Source of the DNA: Dendrocalamus latiflorus | Taxonomy: Eukaryota > Streptophyta > Magnoliopsida > Poales > Poaceae | Length of the DNA stretch: 64,000 nt | Reading direction: 5' to 3' | Assembly (NCBI GenBank): GCA_017311315.1 | Contig: CM029634.1 | Coordinates: 22,771,891 to 22,835,890, forward strand | In this document: positions 10,620 to 24,000 of the stretch, in pieces | Position numbering within the stretch: the stretch's first letter is position 1 | Layout of the letters: every line of letters begins with the position of its first letter | Made by a program: the position numbers and the translations under genes | Notes under the pieces: generated by a model | Told to the model about the DNA's origin: nothing | What the model saw: only the letters and a program-made list of their open reading frames with translations | The model's database searches: none

Positions 10620-11298
10620 GCGCCGTGTGTCCGCTGCCAAGAAGATGAACTGAGTTCCGATAACAATGTTCGATTTTTTCTTAACTCTACATTAATTTTA
10701 TAAAAGTTATTCGGTTTACTCTTAGTTTTTCTATCTTTTTCACGGTACCGCTCATAATTGCATATAAGGTTATAGAATAGAGACCTATTCATAGAGTTTA
10801 CTTGCAGGTGTTACAGAATAACTTACCTGTTTCTGATACACATCAAGACTTCTGAACAATATCAACAACCATAATCAAACATTCCAGTTTTATGAGTCTA
10901 AAATATATTAATCCCTAGCACACATGTATGAATCGTGCACTATAATCATATTGTTTACAAGATCAATTCTAATTTGATCATATGAGTCAATAGCATGTAG
11001 AGTCAATTCTGCAAAACAAACACAACTATCCCGCTCTGTGTTGTACCTGAGTTAAACATATACATGCATATTAAATTCTAGTAGACTCGATCTCAATAAA
11101 TATATCTACCATATTCTAACACAGCCATTCTTGGTAACTTGAGCATTAATTCTTCGAATTAAAATCTATATTAAATTATCTCCTATCACTTACATCAACA
11201 ATATAGATAATTTCACATTAAGTTAAACTGACAATAACTACAATAAATATGTTCATCGTAAACACCAACCCAACGCCTGTCGTGCAAGTGGAAGAACT
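10620..11298. other. AT-rich intergenic sequence, nothing recognised
   Basis: Low-GC sequence without open frames of note, inverted repeats or recognisable transposon ends. Confidence 0.5.
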
Positions 11299-11882
11299 TG
11301 TAACATCCTGATTTTCAGAGCATTTTTAAAGTTTTTAAAATAAAATTCACCATTTGAATTTTTCTGGAATTAACAAAAGCTTAAATTAAATTTTTATTAA
11401 TTAAAAATATTTAACCACACTAAATTAAACATTCACATCTGGTGAAAGTATTTTATTTGGGTTCCTTGTGTCTCAAGAAATTTTATGGATTTTTCTTGGA
11501 TTTTTCAGGTTTATTTGCTATTTTCTAGAGCTCAGGAGATTTATTTGAATTTCTGAAAAAAAAGGAAAATCCCTAAAAATTCCCTAAAATCTTTTGGGCC
11601 AAAACCCATTTCTCCTTCCGACCCGCTCCGCCCGCCAGCCTGGCCCACCCCACGCTCGACATGCGTTGTCCATCTGTGGCACTCCGCCGCATCCAAGCCG
11701 TCTGAGCCGCCCTCTCCCTTAGCCATCCGATGGACACGTGTCATCCATCCGTGAGCCAGACTACTGTTCATCTTCCTCCCGGTTTCAAACCACCGTGTCC
11801 GTCTCGGTCTCCACTGCCACCTCGGCGTGCGTGCCCAAGCCGAACTCCGTTGCCGTGTCCGACCACGCTTCCTCGGCGTCCG

Positions 11883-11893
11883 CGCTATAAAAG
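11883..11893 (+). promoter_or_regulatory. TATA-like box in the old LTR
   Basis: GCTATAAAAGC lies downstream of a GC-rich, CACGTG-containing stretch, where an LTR promoter would place its TATA box. This is inferred from position and sequence only. Confidence 0.35.
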
Positions 11894-12250
11894 CCATGCC
11901 CCTCCTCTCATTTGCCTCATCCCGCACTACCACCGCCTCGCCTTCCGAGTCCCGCCGTCGAGCGTCGTCGCCCTCATCGTCTTCGGCCATCGTTTTCGTC
12001 GCTGTTGAGCCCGAGCCGCCGTGCCTCGTTGTCGACCTCCACCATCGTCTTCGCCATCAGCCTCGCCGCTGGTAAGTCTCTACCGATTGTCGTCGTTTGT
12101 CCTTGCTGCCGCTCTGCCGTTTCATCTTGCCGCCGGTTAGTCCACCGCCGCCCGCTTGCTCACCCACCATGCCACCCTTAGTTCCCGTGCCATTGCCCTA
12201 GTTCCCGCATCGCACACCCCTTCATCCCCTCCGAGGACGTAGTCCACCAT

Positions 12251-13912
12251 TGTAGGATCAAGGATACCGACTAGAGGGGGTGAATAGGAGGCTTTTAAAA
12301 TTTTCTTGTTCACTTGATTAATTCTTCACAAATTTAATAGCGAGAATGTAGAACAATTAATCTTACACAATTCTAGTCAAGAATATAGCAATCTTAGCTC
12401 TAAGCAAATAAATGATCACAATAAAATAAATAGACAAAAGCTAAGAAAGAGATGAACACAACCGATGTTTTACCGTGGTGATCGGAAACTTGCCGGTTTC
12501 CCCTAATCCATGTTGAGGTTAGCCTGAACGAATCGGACCGGCTCCATGAATTAAGCCAAAACACCTCGATCACTAGTGATAGCTCTTCCCCGCTCCGGGT
12601 AGGTGAGTTTCAACCTTTACAAGTCACCGGGCCTTCTCACAAGCTCCTTGAGAAGATCACCGATTGAACCTCCGTCCAATCGTCCAAGTGACGGCAAGCA
12701 CTAAGAGTAATAAATCCGGGCTTCACTTGAATGCAATTCTAGTGCCAAATGGATCAACTAATGAATTCTAGCACTAATTGCAACACCACTTCAATTTAAT
12801 GCTCAATGTGTGAAAGAGAGTGGAGTGAATGCTCTAGGTCTCAAGAAATATGCAATGGGTCTCTAACCTTAGCCCTTGTGCAGTGGTGGGGGTATTTATA
12901 GCCTCCACCAACCAAAACTAGCCGTTTGGCACAATTTCCTAAAAAATTCAAGATGAGCGGCGCGGTCATCCTGAACGGCTATGTCAGAGCTTTGCAGTGA
13001 TCATTGGATTTGGCGGCGCGGTACTACCACCGTTGTAATTTGCGGTTCTACCGCTCTCCATTAGTTCCGCAAAGTCGACGCGGTACTATTGCTCTGGCTG
13101 AAATCCGAAAGGTCCCAAATTCGGCGCTCTCTGGAAAAAACATACTGCTCTCAGTCCGGAGCTACCGGACCCCGGAAGTACCGCTCTGAAAGGCGGAACT
13201 ACCGCTCCCTGCGGTAGTTCCGGCGTTGAAACCGCCGGTACTTCCGCTCCGCGAGATTTCAGAAAACATCCGGAGGTGCTCTCTGGAAAAAAGGTTCCGC
13301 TCATCCTCCGGATCTTCCGGGCGCCGGAAGTACCGCTCGAAAATGCGGTACTACCGCTCACTGCGGTAGTTCCGGCGTTCAAATTTTCGGTGCTTCCGTT
13401 TTCAGAAAATCCAAAACGCATCCGTGGGTGCTCTCTAGAAAAAAGGCTCCGCTCGTAATCCGGAGCTTCCGGTCGCCGGTACTACCGCTTCTGGGCGCGG
13501 AACTACCGCTCTCCGGTAGTTCCGACGTTCAAAACTGCGGTACTACCGATCGACCAGACAGAGCACAGACTTGTTTTAAAATTGGATTTTTGATGAATGC
13601 ATGCTTCTAAGTTGATCCAAGTGGCACATAAAATTTGCTATCAAGCTACTTGCCAAGATCCCTCTTTATGGTACGATTATCTACCCTATAATCCGGTCTT
13701 CCACCATTCTCCTAAGACCAGTAAAATAAAAGAGATCCTTTCTAAATATACATGTGCCTTGAATAATTTTGAGTCTTCATTTTTATCCTTTGGCTTGCAT
13801 CTTGTCGCTCACATGTGGACTTACCCTTCGCATGCTCACAAAACGCGTTAGTCTCATATTCACATGAATTCATTAATTACCAAAACCATTTTTAGGGGCC
13901 TAGATGCTTTCA
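12251..13912 (-). mobile_element. Sirevirus-type solo LTR (1662 bp)
   Basis: The sequence begins TGTAGGATC...GACTAGAGGGGGTGAATAGG and ends GGGGCCTAGATGCTTTCA. The same termini and internal order occur in the complete LTRs at 52130-53767 and 61760-63419. No primer-binding site or gag adjoins it, and it is flanked by ACCAT (12246-12250) and ACCGT (13913-13917), a 5-bp target duplication with one change. This is the structure expected after LTR-LTR recombination removed the body of an element. It contains many copies of CGGTAGTTCCG/CGGTACTTCCG-like palindromic words. Confidence 0.85.
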
Positions 13913-14799
13913 ACCGTGTACTGAGCCACTGACGTCTGCGTCCCACATGTCAGGACGCCTATTCTGTAGACTCGTGAGCCGCTCGAGCCGAGTCAACCGC
14001 CACCTCACCTGCCATGTCTGTCCTAGTTGCCTAGTCAGCTACCACGTCAGCAAGCCCAGTCGTCGTGCACTGTTCCATGAGCCGGGTTCATGGTAGACCA
14101 GCCTTTCCGTGCACCGGGTTCACAGCATAGTAACATTTTCTGATTTTTTGCCTTTTCCTTTAGATTAGTTTTTCCGAGAGCCCGTTCTTCTCCGTTCTAG
14201 CTCTGATTCACCTGATTCTTTTTTCCATATTTATCTAAAATTGAGCTCTACCTTTTGGTTCTAGTTCTGAAGTTGTTGGAGTTCGTTTGAATTTTATTTG
14301 ATTTTGTTTTGTGCCTCGTTTCGTTTTTTCTCTCGTTAGATCACACATTCGAAGGAGTTGAAGCAAGATTTGAAGATCAAGAGCCATTAATTGAGAAAGA
14401 CCAAGGAAAATCATGTCATTTGATCATGTTGGACCTAGTTTTCAAATCTATTATGTATTATTTTATTTTAAATTATCATGCATCGCTATTTTATTACAAA
14501 CCTTTGTATTGGTAGTTAATGACATATTTAATTAATTCCTCCTTGATAATTTGAATGTCATGATTCTATTATCACCGTAGGATGAAAAATTATTTAGTGA
14601 TACAATACTAGTGGTCACATGGGTTATACGTTTAAATGGCTTAGTCATACTTATAGTAACGTTGGGTTATCATCACATGTGATTAATTAATTAATTGCAA
14701 GAGCTATCAACTCTATCTTAGGGAGACGTGAGATGAAGTCAATCTCATGTATCTTCAACCTCGAGTAGAGTTTATCTACGGTAAGCTCACTCATAAAGT

Positions 14800-15373
14800 G
14801 TTGTTGTTGATGAAAGTAATCTTCATCCCCTAAATTTTCACATCAAGTGCACCAGTAGTTGGCGTGCATTCTTATATTCAAAAAGTTCAAGCCAACAACA
14901 CGCAAATCATGAATAATCTTGCTAAATATTCCCCACAACCCATCCAAATATTCACTAGGCTTTTTGCTCGATCGTAGAGTATTCTTTCTTAAGTTAGTTC
15001 TATCTCACTTCCTTGATCACAGTAGAGCCCTTATGGTAGTCAACGAGAGTTTTCAGATCTTATAAGCAAATGCCAAATGAGCTACTTGCTTAAACTCAAA
15101 TCGACTAAACTCTTGAATTAGAAAATTGCGTGCCTTACTATTTGCCTCCATATCTGATGTATTCACCTGTTCATCGGTAGGCACAACGTAATGATTCTTG
15201 ACTTTGAGCCAAATTAAGTACCATTGAGCTTCGATGTAAGTAGACATCTGAGTCTTCCAATAAGAAAAGTCAACCCCATCGAAGATGGGTAGCTTGGTTG
15301 AAGACTTGTCTGAAGCCATGGCTCTAAGATCAGCTAAGATCTATAAGAATAGCTAACCAGGTTCTGATACCAC
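14800..15373 (-). pseudogene. Sirevirus/copia gag fragment and primer-binding site
   Basis: The minus strand from 15319 encodes a copia gag N-terminus (KLPIFDGVDFSYWKTQMSTYI), open to 15053 and then broken by stops. Plus-strand bases 15361-15372 (GTTCTGATACCA) are the complement of a tRNA-iMet-type primer-binding site with one change, two bases from the LTR start at 15375. Only the first few hundred bases of the element body remain before unrelated sequence. Confidence 0.75.
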
Positions 15374-15374
15374 T

Positions 15375-16813
15375 TGTAAGACCGACTATGGCAACAGAGG
15401 GGTGAATGGTGCCTTTCAAAAATTTTCCCAAGTATTTACAAAATCTTTACTCAAGTAGTTACTAAGCTATGAAGATCAGAATTAGAAACCAAGAATAAAC
15501 CAACAAACTTAAAAACCCAAGAAAGGAATTCTTCAACACCATAGAGGGTGCGGTCTGACCAAAGGACGGTCTGACCAGCTTGACCACGACGGTTTGATCG
15601 GTGGCCGGTTGGACTGGGCCAAGGGGCAATCTGACCGCGCTTCTCTGTTCCGAGAACAGAAAACCAGCCCAAGCCAAGATCAAAAATGGTGCAACTCCCA
15701 AGATTTAAAGCCAAAAGAGATGAAACTTTGAACACACCTACTCCACCAGGAAGACAAGAGACATCACAGACATCACTATTCTAACAGTAACCCTAAAACA
15801 CAATGTTGAAATAGTTGAATGACTAGATGGTTGGGTTGCACACTTCCATCCCTAACCCCTTAAATAGATGAGGCAACTAGCACATATCTATCCCCTAATG
15901 GATACTATCCACTAGTACATTTAGAAAACCTGTTAACCCCACAGAACACAGGTTTTACTCACACACTTAACTCATGCATGTTTTTCGAAACACAAGAGCC
16001 CAAATCCGCTAAGTCCTTAGCTTTTGATCCACTTGATCTTCTCAACATCTACTTAACCTAAACCGATTTCCCAAGTGCCGTAATTTTGATCCAACAAAAT
16101 TTTTGGTATTTGCAAAACTACCAAAAATACCCTCGTCTTGACTCAGTCTTCACCTTCTCTTGTAAGCAATTGCTATGTTTGCCACGTGTAGGTACACCAA
16201 TGATTTATCACGCATCTGTAAATCTCTCATGTTCCAGTTCCATCGGACCATGCATCACTTGGACCAACCAAACCACCTGGTGCAATCCATCGCTTAAACC
16301 TTCCCTTCAACATTTCCCGCATTTCTTGTGTCATGTTTGAGTTCAACCATCTCACCCAGCATCCTTGACATTTTTGGGCCTTGGCTCCGCTTTGAGCATG
16401 GCCTCGATCCTTACCGTTGAACATGATTGACTCCAAAGTTCTCTGCATATCCAAAGATAAAGAAATCGTTTCCAAGCACAAGTTTTTCACAACTTAACCC
16501 ATGTTAGTCAAAATATGCTTCGTGCAACATAAATACACTGACCTAGATCCAAACTATCTTGACCACAACCAAATACCCAAAAAAAAATTAGATTTTCGAC
16601 CGAAACCAAACTATGGCCGGTCAAACCGCTGAGGCCAGCCGGTCTGACCACTGACGACAGACGGTCAAACCGCTGAGCCCAGTTGGTCTGACTACCTCTC
16701 AAGGCGTGGTCTAAAAAACTGCAAAACGATGCAAAATTTAAAATAACACCACAAACTTGACAATAATTTATCATACAATATTCTAAACCTTCTCACATAG
16801 TCTCAGCCTTTCA
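15375..16813 (-). repeat. Diverged Sirevirus-like LTR
   Basis: It starts TGTAAGACCGACTATGG...GAGGGGTGAATGG next to the primer-binding site and probably ends with CTTTCA at 16808-16813. In place of the CGGTAGTTCCG words of the other LTRs it carries repeated GGTCTGACC / GGTCAAACCG words at 15550-15640 and 16620-16700. The right end is inferred from the usual terminal bases. Confidence 0.65.
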
Positions 16814-16824
16814 TAAGGAGCCGC

Positions 16825-17154
16825 GCGAAAGGGCCTCTAGCCTAGCGGTTAAAGCGCCTCAGTATCACCCCCCAGGTCCTGGGTTCGACTCCCAGTGGGA
16901 GTGAATTTCAGGCTGGGGAAAAAATCCCCTCGCTTGCCCCATAAGCCAAAGCACAGGTCTAAAGGCTGGTCCAGGTTGTTGGTAGCGCCAGGTTGTTGGT
17001 CTAGGGATCACCCTGGATTGGTCGTTCTCACATGGGTTGATGCCGCTGTGTCAGGGTGGGGCAAGGGTTCGGGGATTTTCTCGGTCTGCGTGAGAAGACC
17101 TTCTTCTTAAGCAAATGCCCGGGGGTTCCCCCCCCGGCAGGTCGAGTTTTTTTT
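16825..17154 (+). mobile_element. tRNA-derived SINE with target duplication
   Basis: A 330-bp element lies between two identical copies of TCATAAGGAGCCGC (16811-16824 and 17155-17168). The 5' part is tRNA-like, with an RNA polymerase III A box (TAGCCTAGCGG, 16838-16848) and a B box (GGTTCGACTCC, 16882-16892) spaced as in tRNA genes. The 3' end is a T run (about 17147-17155), as in several grass SINE families. No open frame is expected. It would be transcribed by Pol III and mobilised by LINE proteins. The perfect duplication indicates a fairly young insertion. Confidence 0.9.
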
Positions 17155-17510
17155 TCATAAGGAGCCGCTGAGGAAGGCAGCAGAGTGATAAGAAAAATAA
17201 GCAGGCCTATTCTTCTGTTGGTGTAGCATATTTTGAGTTCACCTTCAGAGTATCCGTAGTTGTTTGCTTGAGCTTATCGATCTGTAGCTGTTAGTTGTTT
17301 CATTCCATAGATATAAAACTTGTTTTCTTGGTTATTACAATTTTGTGGAAAATATGCTTCCATAAATCTCTTCATCAGCTAGTCTCACCTTGCAAGTAGT
17401 TATTTGGTCCTGATTTTGGTCTTGAAGTATATCATTTTCGTTTTGAATATTGATTAGTCATTTCAGTGATTTTTTGGTCGGGTGCAAAGGTAAAATCCCT
17501 TAACATACGA

Positions 17511-17665
17511 CACTTCCCTGCAAAAGTCAGAAAAGAAGCAATGATTCAACGCCATATTTCTGCACATTTTCCACACTTCCTTGCTTTCCCTGCAAAAGTC
17601 AGAAAAGAAGAAATGATTCAACGCCATATTTCTGCACATTCTCCACACTTCCCTGCGAAAGTCGG
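17511..17665. repeat. Tandem duplication of about 63-71 bp
   Basis: CCCTGCAAAAGTCAG begins at 17517 and 17588, and a third partial copy (CCCTGCGAAAGTCGG) begins at 17651. Between the first two, a block with ATGATTCAACGCC and ATTTCTGCACATT is repeated almost exactly. It lies about 400 bp beyond the 3' end of the Argonaute gene. No function is visible. Confidence 0.7.
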
Positions 17666-18061
17666 CTTTGCTCTAATCGGCTTAAAAGTCTTCAGCTTCT
17701 GATTTCCAGAAACCAATTGGAATAGGTCGATTTCTTAATTTTAACTTTTTTATTTTTCTCTCTTATTCATTTGTATTATCTATAATGATATAACATTGTT
17801 TTTTTATTTTTTAATTGAATAATTTAAAAAATTAATAGTCGTTATAATACAATTTTAGTCACTGCAGTGTAATGTCAGCCGAATATAGAAACTGGCAATC
17901 TATTAGAGCGGGCTATGTTACAGAGGCTTTGGAGTCCTTTACAAAAGGTCATCCATGGTTCTTCAGGACCAAATACCCGGTTCGTCTTCCCTTTCACCGT
18001 AGATACCTAACCTAAACCTCTAAATTCCACAGTGTTAAGTACAAACAGGTCAAGCACCAAG

Positions 18062-18067
18062 TTTATT
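18062..18067 (-). promoter_or_regulatory. Candidate poly(A) signal of the AGO10-like gene
   Basis: AATAAA on the minus strand, 13 bases beyond the stop codon. Plant poly(A) signals are loose and this one is very close to the stop, so a more distal site may be used instead. Confidence 0.35.
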
Positions 18068-18080
18068 TCCCTCTCAAGTG

Positions 18081-21000
18081 TCAACAGTAGAACATCACCC
18101 TCTTCACCCTCTCCTTCACCGCCGGCAATGGCTTCACCGTAGCTCCATTTGTCCCGTTGGCGTTGGCGTTGGCGTTCTTCGACGACTGGCTCTCCGACAT
18201 GTTTGGATCCATATAGAAGCGTGCCCGGAATGCAGCCAGATGAGCATAGTATGCTGGTGGGACTGTTCAAACAGCAAAGATGAAAGACCAAGGTTCGGAT
18301 TTGTTACAAATACAGCAAGTTATTACGTTGGGCATATTTTCAGAAGATGCGAGGAAGAAATTACCAACAGAAACTGAACGTGTGCAACGTGCATAACTGC
18401 ATCAAATTCACACAACAAGTAAGAATATTGTTCAAATCGAAATTGATATCCATTGTGGTTCTTAAAAGAAGCATGTATGTTACATAAGAAGGTAACACCA
18501 TACGTGTAGCAAATGTTGTTTGTCAACGTCTGCATTTCATCTGCCGTGAAATTGTTCTCATCCCAGAGGACATTATAGTGGGCTGGCCGACTAGTACCCT
18601 GGTAAAGTCACACATCAGTGATCTCACTACAATAGTTATTTTGTACATTCACATGTTTAATCATAGCCATAAAGTATGCAAATGCATTGTTGAAGTAAGA
18701 GTTTGTTTTATTATTTTAGGATGCGCCTCTTCACTTAGGTAAGTGATATTTTTAAAAAAAAACATCAGACAGTCCTTTCGAAGTTTTAATCTGACACTTT
18801 CTTACTTGAATTCCAGCATGACTGCAGAGGTAGAAGTCAAACTCTGTGGGATGGCATATCTTCGAATCAACAACAGTACCTATTTTTGTAGGAACCAGTG
18901 AGAAATTATGAAAATTTATTAGGGTAAAAAAAAATAAAATGCTGGAGTTATTAATATCTTGAAGATGGAAATGGCATGACTTATTACCAGGCAGAATATT
19001 TCCGCTCTTGTCCATGCTACTTCTATCTTTGTGGTTGTTTGCAAACAGTCTTGTATGGTGACGCTTTTGAACTATCACAAAGGTCACAGGAGGCAGGTAA
19101 TTTGGTTCTAAGGATGCACAGGCCTGAAAAGATTGAAAGCGTTAACTAGGCCATTGTAACTTGTAAGCAAGTAAAAATAATGATTAGGCATAACAGTCAG
19201 CAGACAACCTTACGGATAGCATCTAACTCGTAAAGTAATACTTGATAGAACTGCCCTTCACTGACACCATCCCTGACGAAGAACAGAAATCATAATTATC
19301 GTAACTTCTATAGCTCCGCACAAAAAAAAATGGGAGAACTGGCAAGCTTGTGAACTATGCATTAGATATCTAACATACACACTGATGTACCTGTAGAAGA
19401 TTATTCTCAATGGTTTCTGTCCTGTGGCCTTCCTGAAGGATATTAAAAGCTCCCTGCATTCATTAAGCTCATTTTGTGCTTAGTGGCCCTGATGTATACT
19501 TGGGATGTTGGAAAACGACAACTCCAAGTCATTTGTGACAACGCAATGTTGGTTACAACCACTTCAATGTGGCTTACGACCACTCAAAGCTTGAGTTACG
19601 ACCACGCTCAACTCCGAGTTACGACCAGCACGTACTCATAACGACCACGCCTTCCAGCTCATAACGATCACGCCTTCCAGCTCGTAACGACCACACTCAA
19701 CTTCGACCATAAACACCTCCGCTCTTAAACGTCGAACGCTTTGCGAGTACTTGTAAGCTTCGACCGGTTAGCACTCGGTACTCATAAACTCCTCGAACGA
19801 GTACTCCAATACTCAGTACCTTTTGAGCACTCTTGGTTTTCGATAACTTCGAGTATGCCGAGTACTCAATGCCCGAGCACTCGTATTTCCGATCCGCAAC
19901 TCCTCTGCTCATCTTGCCTTCGAGTATGGCAGCAACAACACGAAAGCCAGCCAAGAACAAGAATCGATATTCCGAGGCACAAAAGCACTCCGCTTTTCTA
20001 TATTCTCTTCCCCCTCTCTCTCAATCACAACCGATCGCTTCCTTTTGCTTGTTACAAAACTCTTACATTACCCTTGCTTATATACTAATACACATCCAGC
20101 ACACGCACACGGAAACAAACTAAGAAATCGACTTTGTTTCTACAACGCACTCATACACTAAACAAACTCGTATACAGACTTGTATACGTATACGGCAAAC
20201 TCTACGTATCCTACCCAAACTCAATATTTCCTACCAAAACAAGATTAATTCCAATATTCACCATTTTAATCTTGTTTTTCCACCTTGATCATGCCGATCT
20301 TCTCTCGCTCCCGCACCTGCATCGCGACTTGATTTAACGCCTCCCGCTCGGCCGCTCTCTGTTGTGGGACTAAGTCTGCCCTCTTTCCTGCGTGCTCCAG
20401 GGTAGCAATAGCACTCAACAGTTTCTTGACTAATGTGTCGTCCTCCAGGGTAGCAACAAGGACGCTGTACTTGGCTACCATAGCACTCAATTTCCCAGCG
20501 AACTCGTCGATCGTCTCTCCTTCATGCGAATCGAGTCAAATTCGCTCTTCAGTGTTTGCAGCCGAGCCTTCTTCACATGGTTAGCGCCTAGATATCAAGT
20601 CTTCAGTCCATCCCACACCTCCTTTGCCGATTTCTTCTTTGTGATCTGCAAAAGGACGTCTTCCAGGACGGCTTGGAAGATGAACGCACGTGCCGCTGTT
20701 CTTCTCGTCTACGACCACTCCAACCACGGGTTCTACTACCTCCTAGACTCCTTGTGCATCCATAATCGCCTCCATCTTGATCGCCCATGTGGTATAATTC
20801 ATCGCCGTCAACACCGGGAATTGACCCGCCGCCATCTTGACCAAAAAACGCCATCACTAGAAACCACAATGTCTCAGGTGTGCTGAAACTCTGATAACAC
20901 TATTGGAAAATGACCACTCCAAGTCGTTTACGACAATGCAATGTTGGTTGCGACCACTTGTGATAGTTACGACCACTTATGCGGTGCCTGATAGATACAA

Positions 21001-24000
21001 CCACTTCAATGTGGCTTACGACCACTTGAAGCTTGAGTTACGACCACGCTCAACTCCGAGTTAGGACCAGTATGTACTCGTAACGACCACGCCTTCCATC
21101 TCGTAACGACCACGTCTTCCAGCTCATAACGACCACGCCTTCCAGCTCGTAACGACCACGCTCAACTTCGACCACAAACACCTCCGCTCTTAAACTTCAA
21201 ACGCTTTGCGAGTACTCATAAGCTTCGACCGGTTAGCACTCGGTACTCGTAAAACTCCTGGAACGAGTACTCCAATACTCGGTACCTTTCGAGCACTCTT
21301 GGTTTGTGATAACTTCAAGTATGCCGAGTACTTAATGCCCGAGCACTCGTATTTCCAATCCGCAGCTCCTCTGCTCCTCTTGTCTTCGAGTATGGCGGTG
21401 ACAACACGAAAACAAGCCAAGAACACAAATCGATATTCCGGGGCACAAAAGCACTCTGCTTTTCTGTATTCTCTTCCCCCTCTCTCTTGATCACAACCGA
21501 TCGCTTCCTTTTGCTTGTTACAAAACTCTTACATTACCCTTCCTTATATACTAATACATATCCGGCACACACACACGGAAACGAACTAAGAAACCGACTC
21601 TGTTTCTACAACACACTCGTACGCTAAACAAACTCGTATACGGACTTGTATATGTATACGGCAAACTCTACATATCCTACCCAAACTCTATATTTCCTAC
21701 CAAAAAAAGATTAATTCCAACATGGGATGTGCTAGTTTAATTCTGCGAGGTGACACAGATCATAGATCACCAAATGCACAACATTGTGTTGGCTGGAGAC
21801 ATGAATTTTGTTTTGTATAATCACCAAAAAAATGATTACTTATAAAGTCTAAGCATGGCACGATTCATCCATTCGTCAAATGTACAACATGCCTTGCAAG
21901 AGAACTGCTCTTAGAGAAATACCTGATCATGCCTCCCGTCACAGTGCCTCTCTGAGGATCATGCCATGTTTTGTAGAGGTCTTGTATGAGTTCTTGCCTA
22001 TGAGCTTGAGCACACACCAATCCAGCATACTTTGTAACTTCTGGCCAGTCTTGAGATGCAACAACCTGCAAGCAGCACATTAGAGAACTCATGCATGAAG
22101 TAACATAACCTTTGATGTAGAAGCAGCAGAATAATGCTAAATCTTACTGCAGCGATTGATGGACTGGAATCCTCTCCGGTTTCAGGATGTGTTACATCTG
22201 CACCAAATATTATTGTCGGTATGTCACTGACCAAAGGAATCCTCCAACTTACTGCATCCAAGAGCACAGTATTTCTTCCTCCCATCTGATTTTGCAGACA
22301 TCATTAAGCATGAAATGGAGTTAGTTACCAGTAGTAGCAGTTGTTAACTTCCTGATCTGCATCAGAAATCCATGTGTAAACTTGAGGACAGGATGTCAAA
22401 TACCTTAACATTAACTTTAAGTGAGACATTTGCCAAGTACTGTTTGCTGATCTTAAACACATGCTTCGTTAAGCAGCACTGCGATATTAATCCCAATTCG
22501 GTTTCACAAATTCGTTTTATGTCACCTGGAAATAAAAAATATTCTCATTATACAAGTGAAAAAACAGAAAGGACATATTTACAAAATAATCAGAACAAAG
22601 AAATAACAGTATATGTGACATAAGTGGCAGAATGGCCAAGAGAGAAACTCAAGTCTCACCATATAAGGGGCCATTGTTGTCAGGGAGGATGGCCAAAAGA
22701 AGCTCAAGCTCTTTGCTCTTGAGTTTGTTTAGTGAAGCGTTATACACATGCTTAAGTGCCATTACTACTTGATCTGGTCTAGCTGAATATATTGGTATAA
22801 CAGGATCACTGCTGAACTCCTGCAAAACAGGGGTAGCATCAGTTAACATCTATCAAAATAAAAAAGGTTGCCGTAAAGTTCGCACTTCACAATTAAGGAG
22901 TGTCCCTTCCATAAAATATTAGCACAAATGAGAGGTATACCATGCCTGAAATTTTACACATTTGGGCCAACTCCTGGCAAAATCCAAGAGCAGTGCTTTC
23001 TTGAACACTTCTTGAGAAGTTAATGCAAGCCCAATGATTCACCGTGCACCCATTGATCACTTTCTGCAAAAAAAGATTTTTTTTTTAGCGGTTAATATGC
23101 TCTAACTCTGCTACAAATGAGAAATAACAACTTCAGCACTCAGCAGACTGGATGCTCACCTTGTTCATCATGTTCCATTGTCCAACATGTGGTAAGCACT
23201 CCTTTTCTTTTCCAGTATCATGATATTTTAGCTTCGAGTGAAAAATTATGAAAACAGAAGTTCAGAAATAAGCAGAGAGTAGCTGTTACTTAATATTGAA
23301 GCCTAATATACCATTGATCTTACCCAGGGTGCTGGCAGAACTCGTGCTTCAACAGAGGTGAGCTTGTCACTTATATTTATCCCAAATTCCTTTGCATAGG
23401 GATCTTGCTGATATTCATTTTGATGAAGTGTCTGAAAACAGTACTTTTATTCTTGAGGCCATTTTGGTAGGGACTATGGGGCCCAATACAATGTAATGAA
23501 AGAAAACTAAAAGCATAGAGCAATGAGAATTGAGCTTGTTATTATCAATTGCATTGTCTGTCAGGGCCAAAAAGAAGTATTGAATGAAACAACATAGAGG
23601 GACGCATATTGCACTACTTATGGCTTGTTCAACAAAAACATGTAGTTTTCCTACAAAGAATCTTAGCAAGTTAGCACATCTAGCCTTACATTTGGTCTGC
23701 AACTATTGCTGAATATATTTATTTTTGAACATGTTGAGTAACACAGTCAAACCTGTAGAATATCCATCTCCCTCTCTCTAGGCCTTTGGCATGTAACTTT
23801 CAGTAATGACGTGATCTGCTTTTCATTCAATCGCTTAGTGTACCTCTGCCCCTCAACAATCTTGCAGGCCTGGCAATAAGTATCTCATATCACTGAGGAT
23901 TCAATTATAGTCCAAGTATCAATGTATTTTATTGGCTAACAGAAAGGCGTGACTTCATGAGATTAAAGACGATAGCTACTGACCTCCATTGGTAGATAAT

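Larger units (their letters stand above)
11299..14800 (+). mobile_element. Old gypsy-type LTR, split by a solo LTR and truncated on the right
   Basis: The segment starts TGTAACATCCTGATTTTCAG, a beginning common among grass gypsy LTRs. It contains a GC-rich U3-like stretch with a TATA box (CGCTATAAAAGCC near 11882-11894). After the inserted solo LTR (12251-13912) it continues with a U5-like part (TTCGAAGGAGTTGAAG..., GACCAAGGAAAATC) until Sirevirus-like sequence takes over near 14800. No internal coding region or partner LTR is visible. Family assignment is by general resemblance only and the right boundary is approximate. Confidence 0.45.

Noticed and set aside
10108..10792. Overlapping open frames on both strands
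   Set aside because: They follow a GC-rich tandem repeat and show no domain or codon signal.
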